A stretch of DNA of 64,000 nucleotides from Streptomyces dysideae (GTDB lineage: Bacteria; Actinomycetota; Actinomycetes; Streptomycetales; Streptomycetaceae): the NCBI RefSeq assembly GCF_001514305.1, contig NZ_KQ949087.1, positions 124,625 to 188,624 on the forward strand, in the 5' to 3' direction. The translations under genes were made by a program, and so were the position numbers. Below are positions 1-8,888 of this stretch, one piece after another. The notes under the pieces are model-generated. The model saw nothing but the letters and a program-made list of their open reading frames with translations. It searched no databases and was not told the DNA's origin. Positions within the stretch are counted from its first letter, which is position 1. Each line of letters starts with the position of its first letter.

Positions 1-243
1 CTGCGCGAGCCGATATCCGTTCGGGGTTACCTGTGGTTCGGCTGTGCTCGAACGATAGGCAAACAGCTGGTCATCCGGATACAGGGGAAACCCTCGATCA
101 GTCCGGAAACTCACCCTCGCTGTCGCGCAGTTGACCGTCTATGGCCGCTTTGCGTGGACCGTGGCGCGGTGAACGCGCCGGAACGGATTCCCGTACTGCT
201 CGGGAGCACACCGTTTTCACGCCACCCCTGGGAGAGGTTCCGG

Positions 244-1167
244 ATGGCCCGTACGACCGCACGCCTGGCGGCCGCCGCCGTGACCCCGCTGCTGCTCACG
301 GCCTGGGCGGCGGGACCGGCCCATGCGCACGGCGCGCCGACGGATCCGGTCAGCCGGGTGTACGCCTGCTCCCCCGACGGCGGTGCCGCGGCCGGGTCGG
401 CGGCGTGCCGTGCGGCCGTCGCCGCGAACGGCGGCCCCTTCACGGCCTGGGACAACCTGCGGGTGGCGAACGTCAACGGCCGGGACCGGCAGACCGTCCC
501 CGACGGACAGCTGTGCAGCGGCGGCCTGTCCGCCTACCGGGGCCTCGACCTCGCCCGCGCCGACTGGCCGGGCACCCGGACGACCCCGGGCACCACGCTG
601 ACCATGCGGTACGTCTCGACGATCCCGCACACCGGCACGTTCCGCCTCTACCTCACCAAGTCCGGCTACGACCCGACGAAACCGCTGACCTGGTCCGACC
701 TTCCGGAGCGGCCGTTCGCACAAGTGACGGACCCGGCGCTGACCGACGGGGCGTACCGGATCACGGCGAAGCTGCCGTCCGACCGGACCGGGCGTCATGT
801 GCTGTACACGGTCTGGCAGAACAGCAGCACGCCGGACACCTACTACTCGTGCTCGGACGTGGTGTTCCCGGCGGCCGGGAAGGCGGAGGCGGGTGGCGGG
901 GTCCCGGCGTCCCCGTCGGCCGCCGCCGGAAAGGACCGTACGAGCAGCAGCCCGTCGCCGACGGCCAAGTCCCGTACGACGCCTTCGCGTACCCCCCCTT
1001 CCCGTACGCCCGAGGCGACTCCCCGGACTCAGGACGACAGCACCCCGGTGGCGTCCACCGCCGGCGGCCCCACGGGCCCCTCGGCCCCGATGCTGGCGGG
1101 CGGCGCCGCCGCGGTGCTGGTGCTCACCGGGGGCGCCGCCCTGGCGCTGCGTCTGCGCCGGAGGTGA
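244..1167 (+). CDS. secreted, membrane-anchored AA10 lytic polysaccharide monooxygenase
   Basis: The 307-residue product is a copper-dependent oxidase of the chitin/cellulose-cleaving AA10 family. Residues 1-28 form a Sec signal peptide ending AHA, so cleavage exposes His29 (HGAPTDPVSR), the N-terminal ligand of the copper histidine brace. His129, in a stretch IPHTGTFRLYLTK, fits the second brace ligand. The catalytic domain ends near residue 210. A Ser/Thr/Pro-rich linker follows, then a hydrophobic segment (about 275-300) and an Arg-rich tail. I see no carbohydrate-binding module and no LPXTG motif, so it is probably held in the membrane. Start: the ATG at 244 follows GGGAGAGG; an upstream in-frame ATG at 154 would put about 30 residues before the signal peptide. 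Chitin versus cellulose preference cannot be told. Confidence 0.88.
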   Translation: MARTTARLAAAAVTPLLLTAWAAGPAHAHGAPTDPVSRVYACSPDGGAAAGSAACRAAVAANGGPFTAWDNLRVANVNGRDRQTVPDGQLCSGGLSAYRGLDLARADWPGTRTTPGTTLTMRYVSTIPHTGTFRLYLTKSGYDPTKPLTWSDLPERPFAQVTDPALTDGAYRITAKLPSDRTGRHVLYTVWQNSSTPDTYYSCSDVVFPAAGKAEAGGGVPASPSAAAGKDRTSSSPSPTAKSRTTPSRTPPSRTPEATPRTQDDSTPVASTAGGPTGPSAPMLAGGAAAVLVLTGGAALALRLRRR

Positions 1168-1185
1168 ACTCCGGGCCCACGAGGG

Positions 1186-1836
1186 CTAGTTGACGAAGAC
1201 CAGCTCGCCGTTGTCGGTCACCGGGGCGTACTTGGCGGTGAAGAAGCCGTTGGCGAAGCAGAGCGAGGAGCCGGAGCTCTTCGTGAACTGCTGGTCGTCG
1301 AAGTTGATGCTGTTGTCGTCGTTGTCGGCCGTGCCGATCAGGCTGGGGGCCTGGTAGACGCAGGTGATGGTGCCGAGCAGGGTCCTCAGCCGGACTGTGG
1401 TCTGGATGGTGGAGCCCTCGGCCGGGGTCACGGTGACGGTGCCGTCGGAGGCCACGGTGGTGGTGTATGGCAGGTTGTCGACCGTGATGCTGGTGACGCC
1501 GAGCACGCCGACGACGTTGCTGGTGCAGCTGCTGCTGTCGAAGGTGTGCCCGGAGAGCGACTCGGTGGCCGTGCCCGGTGCCTCGGGGTTGTCGGTGACG
1601 GTGGCGGTGAACTGCGAGTTGGTGCAGGAGATGCCGCTGGTGCCGGTCGCGCTGGAGTAGAGGGTGGCGGCGGTGCCACTGGCCAGCGGTGCGGTGAGGA
1701 CGTCGCCGACCGCGACGGCCGTACCCCCGGTGGAGCCGGTGGTGAGGACCGTGCCGTCGGCGGCGGACGCGGGGGCGGCGGACAGGGTGAGGGCGGCGAC
1801 GGTGCCGGCGAGGGTGAGCAGAGTGCGAGTGCGCAT
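1186..1836 (-). CDS. secreted protein of unknown function
   Basis: A 216-residue protein with a clear Sec signal peptide (MRTRTLLTLAGTVAALTLSA, cleavage after APASA near residue 27). The mature part is rich in Thr, Ser and Val, predicted mostly beta, with several cysteines that could form disulphides outside the cell. I recognise no catalytic motif. The open frame runs far upstream, but the ATG at 1836 follows GGAGAAGAGG and begins the signal peptide, so it is the chosen start. It converges on the polysaccharide monooxygenase gene and faces away from the DUF6230 gene across a long non-coding stretch. Similar small secreted proteins are widespread in streptomycetes and none has a function I know of. 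Confidence 0.8.
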   Translation of the reverse strand: MRTRTLLTLAGTVAALTLSAAPASAADGTVLTTGSTGGTAVAVGDVLTAPLASGTAATLYSSATGTSGISCTNSQFTATVTDNPEAPGTATESLSGHTFDSSSCTSNVVGVLGVTSITVDNLPYTTTVASDGTVTVTPAEGSTIQTTVRLRTLLGTITCVYQAPSLIGTADNDDNSINFDDQQFTKSSGSSLCFANGFFTAKYAPVTDNGELVFVN

Positions 1837-2410
1837 GCGGGTGCCTCTTCTCCGAGGTGGGGGTGAAAGGGGGGTGGGGCAAAGGGGGGATGGGGCAAGG
1901 GCGGACGCGAGTGGGCGTCCGCCGCTGCCGGCCCGTGACGCCTTCTCCGTACGTGACGGACCGGCAACGGCAGCCGGCCGGGACCGGCCGGAGACCCCGG
2001 GTTTCGGAGCCTCCGGCCGGGCCGGGCGGGAGGGGCGACCGGCACGGACCGAGGGGGGAAGCGACCGTGCGGGTGCCGTGAAGGAATCGCCGCGCCGCGG
2101 CGGATCCGGCGCCACGGATCCAGGGGGACAGCAGGGAGAGTTGTAGACCTGATGGTCAGTCAACGTCAAGGTGTTGCAAGGGAGTTGATGCGATCCGTGA
2201 GCCCCTTGCCACCCCTGGGAATCCCTTGAGTCACAGGTGGCGCACAATCGACATCCTTTTTTCACAACTCCCTTGACCCTTGAATGTAACCACCGGTAAC
2301 TTCCTCGGCGGCTACTGCGGAGTACGAAACGTGCGCCGTATCCGCTGTCCGCGCCAGGACAACGCGCCACTGATGCCAGACCAGCACTTTCTACGCACCT
2401 GGGAGCAGAC
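1837..2410. promoter_or_regulatory. 574-nt divergent intergenic region with repeated CCCTTGA / TCAAGGG motifs
   Basis: No convincing gene is seen. The last 240 nt before the DUF6230 start are less GC-rich than the flanks and hold an 11-nt perfect inverted repeat, CAAGGGAGTTG at 2177-2187 and CAACTCCCTTG at 2265-2275. Further CCCTTGA copies lie near 2223 and 2277. These look like binding half-sites or promoter elements for the divergent genes. No exact -35/-10 pair can be assigned by eye. Confidence 0.4.
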
Positions 2411-3028
2411 ATGGCCAACGAGGAAAGCGGTTCCGTGAGACGCGGGCGGGTCCGGGCCCGCCGGGCCGCGGTGATGGCGGTACCGGCCACCCTGGCCGCC
2501 GCCACACTCGCGGTTCTCACCGCCGAGGGCGCGCTGGGTGTCCAGTTCGCCATCTCCGGCATGCCGTTCACGGTCACCGCGACCGAGCTGAACGGCACCG
2601 GGTTCGAGCAGTTCGGCGCCCTCGACCACATGGCGCCGGGCAGCCCCAACGAGGGGGACACCGGCGGGCAGGTCCTGGTGGTCACCTCCGCGATCAAGAA
2701 CGCGACGCTGACGAAGCTGTGCCAGAGCGTCGACCTCGGCGGCACCAACCTGCTGATCACGGCGGGCGGCGGGGCGGAGAAGGTGAGCGCGACCGATCTG
2801 ACCACCGACTCGACCGAGCTGTCCGGTAACGCGGCCTTCGACAACATCGAGATCGGCAACGACGCCAGTACGCTCACCAAGGCGGGGGTCCAGGGGCCGA
2901 AGGGTGTGTTCAGCCAGCAGGCCGACACCGTACGGATCGCGGACCTCCGGCAGACCAACTACGCGACGACCGCTGCCGTGTTCAAGCTGCCCGGGCTGAA
3001 ACTCCGCTTCAGCGACAAGGGTTGCTGA
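2411..3028 (+). CDS. DUF6230 family protein
   Basis: A 205-residue protein of the DUF6230 family, nearly always found in Streptomyces next to a DUF6114 gene, as here. After a basic N-terminus there is a hydrophobic segment (about residues 17-40, AVMAVPATLAAATLAVLTAE) that acts as a signal anchor or uncleaved signal. The rest is a beta-rich domain that probably faces outward. The start ATG at 2411 follows GGGAG at 9 nt. Its TGA overlaps the ATG of the next gene by one base, so the two are translationally coupled and probably act together. The molecular role is not known to me. Confidence 0.82.
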   Translation: MANEESGSVRRGRVRARRAAVMAVPATLAAATLAVLTAEGALGVQFAISGMPFTVTATELNGTGFEQFGALDHMAPGSPNEGDTGGQVLVVTSAIKNATLTKLCQSVDLGGTNLLITAGGGAEKVSATDLTTDSTELSGNAAFDNIEIGNDASTLTKAGVQGPKGVFSQQADTVRIADLRQTNYATTAAVFKLPGLKLRFSDKGC

Positions 3029-3447
3029 TGTCGGAGCGTTCGCCTGACGGACTGCGGCCCGCCTTCCGTCGGTGGCGGGCCGGCCGGCCGTTCTGGGGCG
3101 GGCTGTTGCTCGCCCTGGGCGGGGCGGAGATCCTGGTCACGGAGAAAGCCTCGATGAAGGTCGTGCTGCACATCGGGATGCAGGGGCTGGCCGGGTATCT
3201 GCTGCCTGCGCTGATGGTGGTGTGCGGGTTGTTGACGTTGTTCAGCCCTGGGCAGCGGTTGTTCTACTCGGTCACCGGCGTTCTGCTGTCGTTGGGGAGC
3301 TGGGTGACGTCGAATCTCGGTGGGTTCTTTGTGGGGATGACGCTGGGGGTGGTGGGTAGCTGTCTCATCTTTGGGTGGCTGCCTGATCAGGAGCCTCGGC
3401 GTAGTCGGCGGCAGCGGCGGAAGGAAGCGGCGGTCGGGGCGCCGTAG
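3028..3447 (+). CDS. DUF6114 domain membrane protein
   Basis: A 139-residue integral membrane protein with about four hydrophobic helices and a C-terminal Arg/Lys-rich tail (SRRQRRKEAA). It belongs to DUF6114, the usual partner of DUF6230. The start shares the A of the upstream TGA (TGATG). A TTG two codons earlier is possible but has no better ribosome site. The two genes probably encode one envelope complex; the function is unknown. Confidence 0.8.
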   Translation: MSERSPDGLRPAFRRWRAGRPFWGGLLLALGGAEILVTEKASMKVVLHIGMQGLAGYLLPALMVVCGLLTLFSPGQRLFYSVTGVLLSLGSWVTSNLGGFFVGMTLGVVGSCLIFGWLPDQEPRRSRRQRRKEAAVGAP

Positions 3448-3455
3448 GCGGGTGC

Positions 3456-3519
3456 GGGGCGGTGGGGGCTTGTCGCGCCCACGCGGCGGAGCCGCGAAAT
3501 TGTCATAGCCCCGCGCCCC
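3456..3519. repeat. Streptomyces-type intergenic hairpin repeat
   Basis: A GC-rich segment that folds as an outer imperfect stem (GGGGCGGTGGGGGCT against AGCCCCGCGCCCC) around an inner GCGGC-GGA-GCCGC hairpin. From memory, this sequence type, ending in AGCCCCGCGCCCC, recurs in intergenic regions of Streptomyces genomes. Here it may also end transcription of the DUF6230/DUF6114 pair. Confidence 0.5.
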
Positions 3520-3581
3520 TGACTCGGGAAGGCTGAGACTGGTGCCCAGTCGCCGCCGACTCACCTATCCCAGGAGGCCTC

Positions 3582-4400
3582 TTGTCCGCCCACGAACTTC
3601 CCGCCGACCGTATCGACACCTCCACCGCTCACTCCGCTCGGATCTACGACTACATCATCGGCGGGGAGGACCACTATCCCGCCGACCGGGAAGCGGGCGA
3701 CGCCATGGTTCTGGAGTGGCCCGCTCTGCCCGTTCACATGCGGGCCAACCGGGACTTCATGCAGCGTGCCGTGCGGTATCTCGCCGAGGAGGAGGGGATA
3801 CGGCAGTTCCTCGATATCGGGACCGGCATCCCCACCTCCCCGAACATCCATGAGATCGCCCAGTCCGTGGCCCCTGCGGCGCGGGTCGTGTACGTCGACA
3901 ACGACCCGCTCGTGCTCGCGCTCTCCCAGGGGCTGGTGTCGAGTACGCCCGAGGGGAAGACGTCGTACATCGAGGCGGACATGCTCGATCCGGCGGCCGT
4001 TCTGGATGCCCCGGCGTTCCGGGAGACCCTCGATCCGGGTGAGCCGGTGGCGTTGACCGTGATCGCGATCGTGCATTTTCTGCTCGACGAGCACGATGCC
4101 GTCGGGATCGTGCGTCGGCTGCTCGATCCGCTGCCCGTGGGGAGCTTTCTCGCGATGTCCATCGGTACGGCCGAGTTCGCGCCGGAGGAGGTCGGGCGGG
4201 TGGCCCGGGAGTACGCGGCGCGGGGCATGCCGATGCGGCTGCGTACCTTCGCGGAGGCCGAGGAGTTCTTCGACGGGCTCGAGCTCGTCGAGCCGGGCAT
4301 CGTGCAGGTGCACAAGTGGCGGCCGGACGGCACGGGTACCGAGGTGATCCGGGACGCGGACATCGCCATGTACGGGGCGGTCGCGCGCAAGACGGGGTGA
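3582..4400 (+). CDS. SAM-dependent methyltransferase, DUF574/PF04672 type
   Basis: A 272-residue protein of the actinobacterial S-adenosyl-methionine methyltransferase family once called DUF574. It has the family's opening pattern (DRIDTSTAHSARIYDYIIGG), a SAM-binding loop near residues 84-92 (LDIGTGIPT) and an acidic strand end (VVYVDNDP). The full length fits the family. Start: the TTG at 3582 sits 7 nt after CAGGAGG, a strong ribosome site. The natural substrate of this family is not known to me. It stands alone, with no partner gene that suggests one. Confidence 0.85.
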   Translation: MSAHELPADRIDTSTAHSARIYDYIIGGEDHYPADREAGDAMVLEWPALPVHMRANRDFMQRAVRYLAEEEGIRQFLDIGTGIPTSPNIHEIAQSVAPAARVVYVDNDPLVLALSQGLVSSTPEGKTSYIEADMLDPAAVLDAPAFRETLDPGEPVALTVIAIVHFLLDEHDAVGIVRRLLDPLPVGSFLAMSIGTAEFAPEEVGRVAREYAARGMPMRLRTFAEAEEFFDGLELVEPGIVQVHKWRPDGTGTEVIRDADIAMYGAVARKTG

Positions 4401-4683
4401 CCGGGGGCTGGGGGGCTGGGCCTTCGCGCTCGTTCGCCGTCGCAATCGACCTGGTGAGCGCGGCCGGTGGCGCTTCCCGGCCGTGCTCCCGGCCAGCGGA
4501 TCATCACGATGTGGCAGCGACAACTCACTCCACGTACTCGCACACTTGACTACCGGTGGTCACACGCGATGTGATCCGGCCCAGCGAGAGTCGGCCGGCC
4601 GGCGTACGTCCCCCGTACGGCCCGGCCTGTCCGTGCTCTCCCCGTTCTTCCGGCTCGGCCGCACAGCGAGGTGCCGCACCCTC

Positions 4684-5664
4684 ATGAAGACTCCGCCACC
4701 CACCGGTTCCACCCGTACCGCGGCCCTCGTGGCCGCCGCCTGTCTGCTGCTCGCCGCCTGCTCCGAGTCCGGCGGGACCGGCACGGACGCGGCCGGCGGC
4801 GCGCGGCTGGAGGTCGCGCTGGTCACGCACGGCGGGGAGGGGGACGCCTTCTGGGAGCTGGTGCAGAGGGGCGCCCAGGCGGCGGCCGCCAAGGACAACA
4901 TCGAACTGACCTATGCGAGCGACTCCGACCCGGCCGGGCAGGCGCAGCTGATGCGGGACGCGATCCGCCGGCGCGTCGACGGGATCGCGGTGACGCTGGC
5001 CAAGCCGGCCGCGATGAAGGGCCCGGTCGCCGAGGCCAGGGCGGCGGGGATACCCGTGGTCGGCCTCAACTCCGGTATCGACGCCTGGCAGGCCGCGGGG
5101 CTCCTGGAGTACTTCGGCCAGGACGAGAGCGTCGCGGGCCGGGCCGTCGGCGACAAGCTGGACGGCCTCAAGGCCAAGCACGCCCTGTGCGTCATCCACG
5201 AGCGCGGCAACGTCGCCCTGGAGGCGCGCTGTGCCGGCGTGAAGAAGGCGTTCGGCGGCGATACGGAGAACCTCTACGTGGAGGGCACCGACACGGACGC
5301 GGTGACCGGCTCCATCACCGCCAAGTTGCGGCAGGACCCCAGCATCGACGAGGTGGTCACGATGGGCGCGCAGTTCGCGCTCGCCGCGGTGGGGTCGGTG
5401 AAGGAGTCGGGCAGTGACGCCGGGGTCGCGACCTTCGACCTCAACAACGAGCTGGTGAAGGCCGTCAAGAGCGGCTCCGTGCAGTTCGCGGTGGACCAGC
5501 AGCCGTATCTGCAGGGCTATCTCGCCGTGGACTCGCTCTGGCTGTACAAGAACAACGGCAACATCAGCGGCGGCGGGGTGGCCCCGGTACTCACCGGCCC
5601 CGCGTTCGTGACGAAGGCGAACGTCGCCTCGGTGGCGGGCTTCGCCGCCGGCGGAACCCGCTGA
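4684..5664 (+). CDS. substrate-binding lipoprotein of a sugar-type ABC importer (periplasmic binding protein fold)
   Basis: A 326-residue lipoprotein: signal segment and lipobox LLAAC with Cys26 as the lipidated residue, then a two-lobed sugar-binding domain like RbsB (start EVALVTHGGEGDAFWELVQRG; later GIPVVGLNSG and TFDLNNELVKAV). No permease or ATPase gene lies nearby, so it is an orphan. It either uses a remote transporter or presents ligand to the sensor kinase encoded 86 nt downstream on the same strand. The open frame extends upstream, but the ATG at 4684 starts the signal peptide. Ligand unknown. Confidence 0.8.
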   Translation: MKTPPPTGSTRTAALVAAACLLLAACSESGGTGTDAAGGARLEVALVTHGGEGDAFWELVQRGAQAAAAKDNIELTYASDSDPAGQAQLMRDAIRRRVDGIAVTLAKPAAMKGPVAEARAAGIPVVGLNSGIDAWQAAGLLEYFGQDESVAGRAVGDKLDGLKAKHALCVIHERGNVALEARCAGVKKAFGGDTENLYVEGTDTDAVTGSITAKLRQDPSIDEVVTMGAQFALAAVGSVKESGSDAGVATFDLNNELVKAVKSGSVQFAVDQQPYLQGYLAVDSLWLYKNNGNISGGGVAPVLTGPAFVTKANVASVAGFAAGGTR

Positions 5665-5750
5665 CCGGACAGTTCGTACGACGTACGGATAGCATCCTCA
5701 ACACCGCCGCTGCCCACTCCCCACTCCCACTGAACGCCCATAGGACGACG

Positions 5751-8096
5751 ATGTCTCCTCGGACCCGTACCCGGCGCCGCCGCCTCGGCTCCATACGTCT
5801 CTCCCTGATCCTCCTGGCCCTGATTCCCAGCGTCACCCTCGCCGCCATGTGGGGTGTGACGACCACGCAGATGTTCTCTGAGGGGCTGCGGCTGCGGGAA
5901 CAGACCGAGCTGAGCAGGTCGACCGGCGCCATGGGCACCGACGCGACGCTCGCCCTGCAGCGGGAGCGCGGTCTCTCGGCCGCACTCCTGGCCGGCCAGA
6001 GCGGCGCCCGGCCCCTCCTCGACGAACAACGGCAGGAGACGGACGCGGCGATCGCGAAGCTGGTCGGCCGGTCGGACGCGATCGCCGACGCCCCGTACCG
6101 CATCGGCGACCGGATGTACTCCGTCGTCGCGGGGGTCGGCAGCCTCGAGTACTACCGGGACCAGGTCGACGATCTCACCGACATCTCCCCGCAGCAGGCA
6201 CTCGACCAGTACACCTCGATCATCGACGACCAGATCAACGCCTTCCGCGAACTCTCCCAGGTCGACGACGGAAACCTCACCTCGCAGGCCGGTCCGCTCG
6301 TCATGCTGGAGCAGGCGGCGGAGCTGGTGTCCCAGGAGGACGCGATGCTCACCCTGGCGTGGCCGTCCGGGAATCTCGAGGGTGAGACCCGGGCCCGGTT
6401 CACGGAGCTGGTCAACGCACGCCGGTGGCTCCTCGAGGACCAGATCGTGCCCGCGCTGAGCGGCAGCGTGAAGACCCAGACCGAGCGGATTCTCCAGGGG
6501 TCGGCGTGGCAGACCGTGGAGGTCATCGAGAACCAGGTGCTCGCGGCGCGTACGACGGGCAGCGGCGAGGCCCTCAGGACCGCCCTGCCCGACGCGCAGA
6601 AGCAGTGGACCGGCGCGATCGACGCGCTCTCCGACCAGTACACCGTGCTGATCCAGCAGCAGACCCGGGCCCTGCTCGACCGGACCGGCGACAAGGCGCA
6701 GTCGCTGCTCATCCAGGCCGGCTCCCTGAGCGTCGGCGGTCTCGTCGCCGTACTGGTGTGCGCCGTGATGTCCTGGCGGATCACCCGCTCCCTGTCCCGC
6801 CGGCTGCACGGCCTGCGCGAGGCCACGCTCAGCCTGGCCCAGGAGCGGCTGCCCGACGTGGTGGCCCGGCTGGAGCGGGGCGAGACGGTCGACGTGGAGC
6901 TGGCGACCCCGCCGCTGGACTACGGCCGCGACGAACTCGGCCAGGTCGCCAAGGCGTTCAACACCGCGCAGCGCACCGCCGTGCACACCGCGGTCGAACT
7001 CGCCGACACCCGGCGCGGTTTCCAGAAGGTCATCCTGGGCATCGCCCGGCAGAGCCAGAACCTGGTCAACCTCCAGCTCACCAAGCTGGACGCGCTGGAG
7101 CGCCGGCACACCGACCCCGACGTCCTGCAGGGCCTGTACGAACTGGACTCCACGGCCAGCCAGTTGCGCCGCTACGAGGAGAACCTCGTCATCATCAGCG
7201 GTGAGCGGCCCGGCCGCAGCTGGACCGAGCCGGTCGCGCTGATCGACATCCTGCGCAGCGCCGTCGGCGAGGTCGCCGAGTACCAGCGGGTGGAGGTGCA
7301 CACCGAGGAGGAGGTCTCGCTCGCCCCGCCCGCGGTCGCCGACGTCATCCATCTGCTGGCCGAGCTGATCGACAACGCGACCGCGTACTCCCCCGCGCCC
7401 AGCCCGGTCGGGGTGCGGGCCGCGGTGGTCGCCAAGGGTCTGGCCGTGGAGATCGAGGACCGCGGTCTCGGCATGTCGGAGGAGGACTACGCCTCGTTCA
7501 ACGAGCAGTTGGCGGAGCCCCCGCAGTTCGACGTGGTGGCGCTCGCCGACGACCTGCGGCTCGGCATGTTCGTCGTCGCCCGGCTCGCCAACCGGCACGG
7601 CATCACGGTCACGCTGCGCTCCTCGCCGTACGGCGGGACCACGGCGATCGTGCTGATCCCGCACGACGTCGTGGTGCCCGAGGCGTCCGCCGCCGCGTCC
7701 CCGCAGATCCCCGCCGACCCCGAAGAAGTCGAGCACGCGGAGGCCGCCGTGGCGGACGAGCCCGTACGGGAGTCCCGTCCCGACATCCCCGCCCGGACCG
7801 CACCCGTACCCGCCGCCGCCCCGGCGCCTGTCCCCGCGCCCCGGCGGGAGGGGCTCACCCCGCTCCCCCGCCGGGTGCCGCAGACGAGCCTGGCCGTCGA
7901 ACTGCGCGAGGAGTCCGTGCCCGTCGAGGAGGACGGCGACACCGACGACTTCACCGCGGAGCGTGCCGCCTCCTCGCTGGCCGGCTTCCAGCGCGGCACA
8001 CTCCAGGCGCGTGACGAGGACGATACCCACGAGGAGACGACGCCGACCACCGCCGACCCGACCGTCTCCGCGACGCCGCCCGCCGACCGCTCATGA
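5751..8096 (+). CDS. conservon sensor kinase with nitrate/nitrite-sensing (NIT) domain, CvnA-like
   Basis: A 781-residue membrane kinase that opens a four-gene conservon. Order: basic N-terminus, TM helix (about 20-42), extracellular NIT-type four-helix sensor (about 60-310), second TM (about 320-345), HAMP-like linker, a dimerisation helix (QKVILGIARQSQNLVNLQL), HATPase (about 530-650; NATAYSP and DRGLGMSEEDY loops) and a long Pro/Ala-rich disordered tail. The usual phospho-accepting H-box is not obvious, as is common in CvnA proteins. The stop overlaps an ATG of the next frame. The family is proposed to form a membrane complex with CvnB-D resembling eukaryotic G-protein signalling. The ligand may be nitrate-like or the sugar bound by the neighbouring lipoprotein; both are guesses. 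Confidence 0.85.
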   Translation: MSPRTRTRRRRLGSIRLSLILLALIPSVTLAAMWGVTTTQMFSEGLRLREQTELSRSTGAMGTDATLALQRERGLSAALLAGQSGARPLLDEQRQETDAAIAKLVGRSDAIADAPYRIGDRMYSVVAGVGSLEYYRDQVDDLTDISPQQALDQYTSIIDDQINAFRELSQVDDGNLTSQAGPLVMLEQAAELVSQEDAMLTLAWPSGNLEGETRARFTELVNARRWLLEDQIVPALSGSVKTQTERILQGSAWQTVEVIENQVLAARTTGSGEALRTALPDAQKQWTGAIDALSDQYTVLIQQQTRALLDRTGDKAQSLLIQAGSLSVGGLVAVLVCAVMSWRITRSLSRRLHGLREATLSLAQERLPDVVARLERGETVDVELATPPLDYGRDELGQVAKAFNTAQRTAVHTAVELADTRRGFQKVILGIARQSQNLVNLQLTKLDALERRHTDPDVLQGLYELDSTASQLRRYEENLVIISGERPGRSWTEPVALIDILRSAVGEVAEYQRVEVHTEEEVSLAPPAVADVIHLLAELIDNATAYSPAPSPVGVRAAVVAKGLAVEIEDRGLGMSEEDYASFNEQLAEPPQFDVVALADDLRLGMFVVARLANRHGITVTLRSSPYGGTTAIVLIPHDVVVPEASAAASPQIPADPEEVEHAEAAVADEPVRESRPDIPARTAPVPAAAPAPVPAPRREGLTPLPRRVPQTSLAVELREESVPVEEDGDTDDFTAERAASSLAGFQRGTLQARDEDDTHEETTPTTADPTVSATPPADRS

Positions 8097-8107
8097 AGGA
8101 CATCGCC

Positions 8108-8527
8108 ATGACACGCCCCACCCCCGCCACGCACACCGCGCTCGACCAGTTGCTCACCGGACTCGTGGAGCGGGTCGCCGAGGTCAACCACGCCGTCGTG
8201 CTCTCCGAGGACGGGCTGGTCGTCAGCAAGTCCACCGGGTTCCTGCGCGACGACGCCGAACGGCTGGCGGCGACCGCGTCCGGCCTGATGAGCCTCAGCA
8301 AGGGCGTCAGCATGGACTTCCGGGGCGGCCCGGTGCGCCAGGCGCTCATCGAGATGGCGCACAGCTATCTGATCCTCACCTCCGCGGGCCCCGGCGCCCA
8401 CCTGGTCGTCCTGACCAGTCAGGGCGCGGACGTCGGGGTGGTGGCGTACCAGATGAACATGCTGGTGAAGAAGATCGGTGAGCACCTCAGCGCGGCGCCG
8501 CGTGCCAATGTCGGTCCCGGCGCGTGA
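8108..8527 (+). CDS. roadblock/LC7 domain protein, CvnB-like
   Basis: A 139-residue roadblock/LC7 protein (LLTGLVERVAEVNHAVVLSE, DGLVVSKSTG, then a second half ending in VAYQMNMLVKKIGEHL). In conservons this protein is thought to stimulate or scaffold the GTPase encoded downstream. Two starts are possible: the ATG at 8093, which overlaps the cvnA stop, and the ATG at 8108, which has AAGGA 7 nt upstream and gives the usual N-terminus (MTRPTPATHTALDQL). I chose 8108. The 3' end overlaps the next gene. Confidence 0.85.
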   Translation: MTRPTPATHTALDQLLTGLVERVAEVNHAVVLSEDGLVVSKSTGFLRDDAERLAATASGLMSLSKGVSMDFRGGPVRQALIEMAHSYLILTSAGPGAHLVVLTSQGADVGVVAYQMNMLVKKIGEHLSAAPRANVGPGA

Positions 8528-8888
8528 GGTGGGCGGAGACGACTCTGCGGGGCGGCTCGTCCGACCCTTCACCCTGACCGGCGGCCGGACCCGCCCGAGC
8601 CGCGCCGACTTCACGCTGATCACGACCCTGATGGCGGTGGATCCACCGCCGGTCCGGGCCCCCCGGCCGCAGCCCGAGCAACTGCGGATCCTGCGGCGCT
8701 GCGCACGGCCGATCGCCGTCGCGGAGCTCGCGGCCCATCTCGACCTGCCGGTGAGCGTGGTCGTGATCATGCTCTGCGATCTGCTGGAGGCGGGGCTGAT
8801 CACCGCCCACCCGCCGCACCCCGTCTCCGCCCGTACCCCGGACCTGGACCTGCTGCAGAAAGTGAGGGACGGCCTTGGCCGGCTCTGA
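8508..8888 (+). CDS. DUF742 protein, CvnC-like
   Basis: A 126-residue DUF742 protein with the family hallmarks LVRPFTLTGGRT near the N-terminus and a winged-helix-like C-terminal half (LRRCARPIAVAELAAHLDLP). It is the third conservon component, proposed to act with the GTPase. The start is uncertain: ATG 8508 overlaps the previous gene by 20 nt, while GTG 8529 would begin just before the conserved motif. Neither has a strong ribosome site, which suggests coupling to translation of the preceding gene. Confidence 0.82.
   Translation: MSVPAREVGGDDSAGRLVRPFTLTGGRTRPSRADFTLITTLMAVDPPPVRAPRPQPEQLRILRRCARPIAVAELAAHLDLPVSVVVIMLCDLLEAGLITAHPPHPVSARTPDLDLLQKVRDGLGRL

Noticed and set aside
1837..2958. 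The upstream extension of the minus-strand secreted protein frame, giving 590 codons
   Set aside because: It crosses the DUF6230 gene on the other strand and a gene-free region; the signal peptide and ribosome site fix the start at 1836.
5517..8030. An 837-codon minus-strand open frame
   Set aside because: It is the reverse shadow of the conservon kinase gene, which has full domains.
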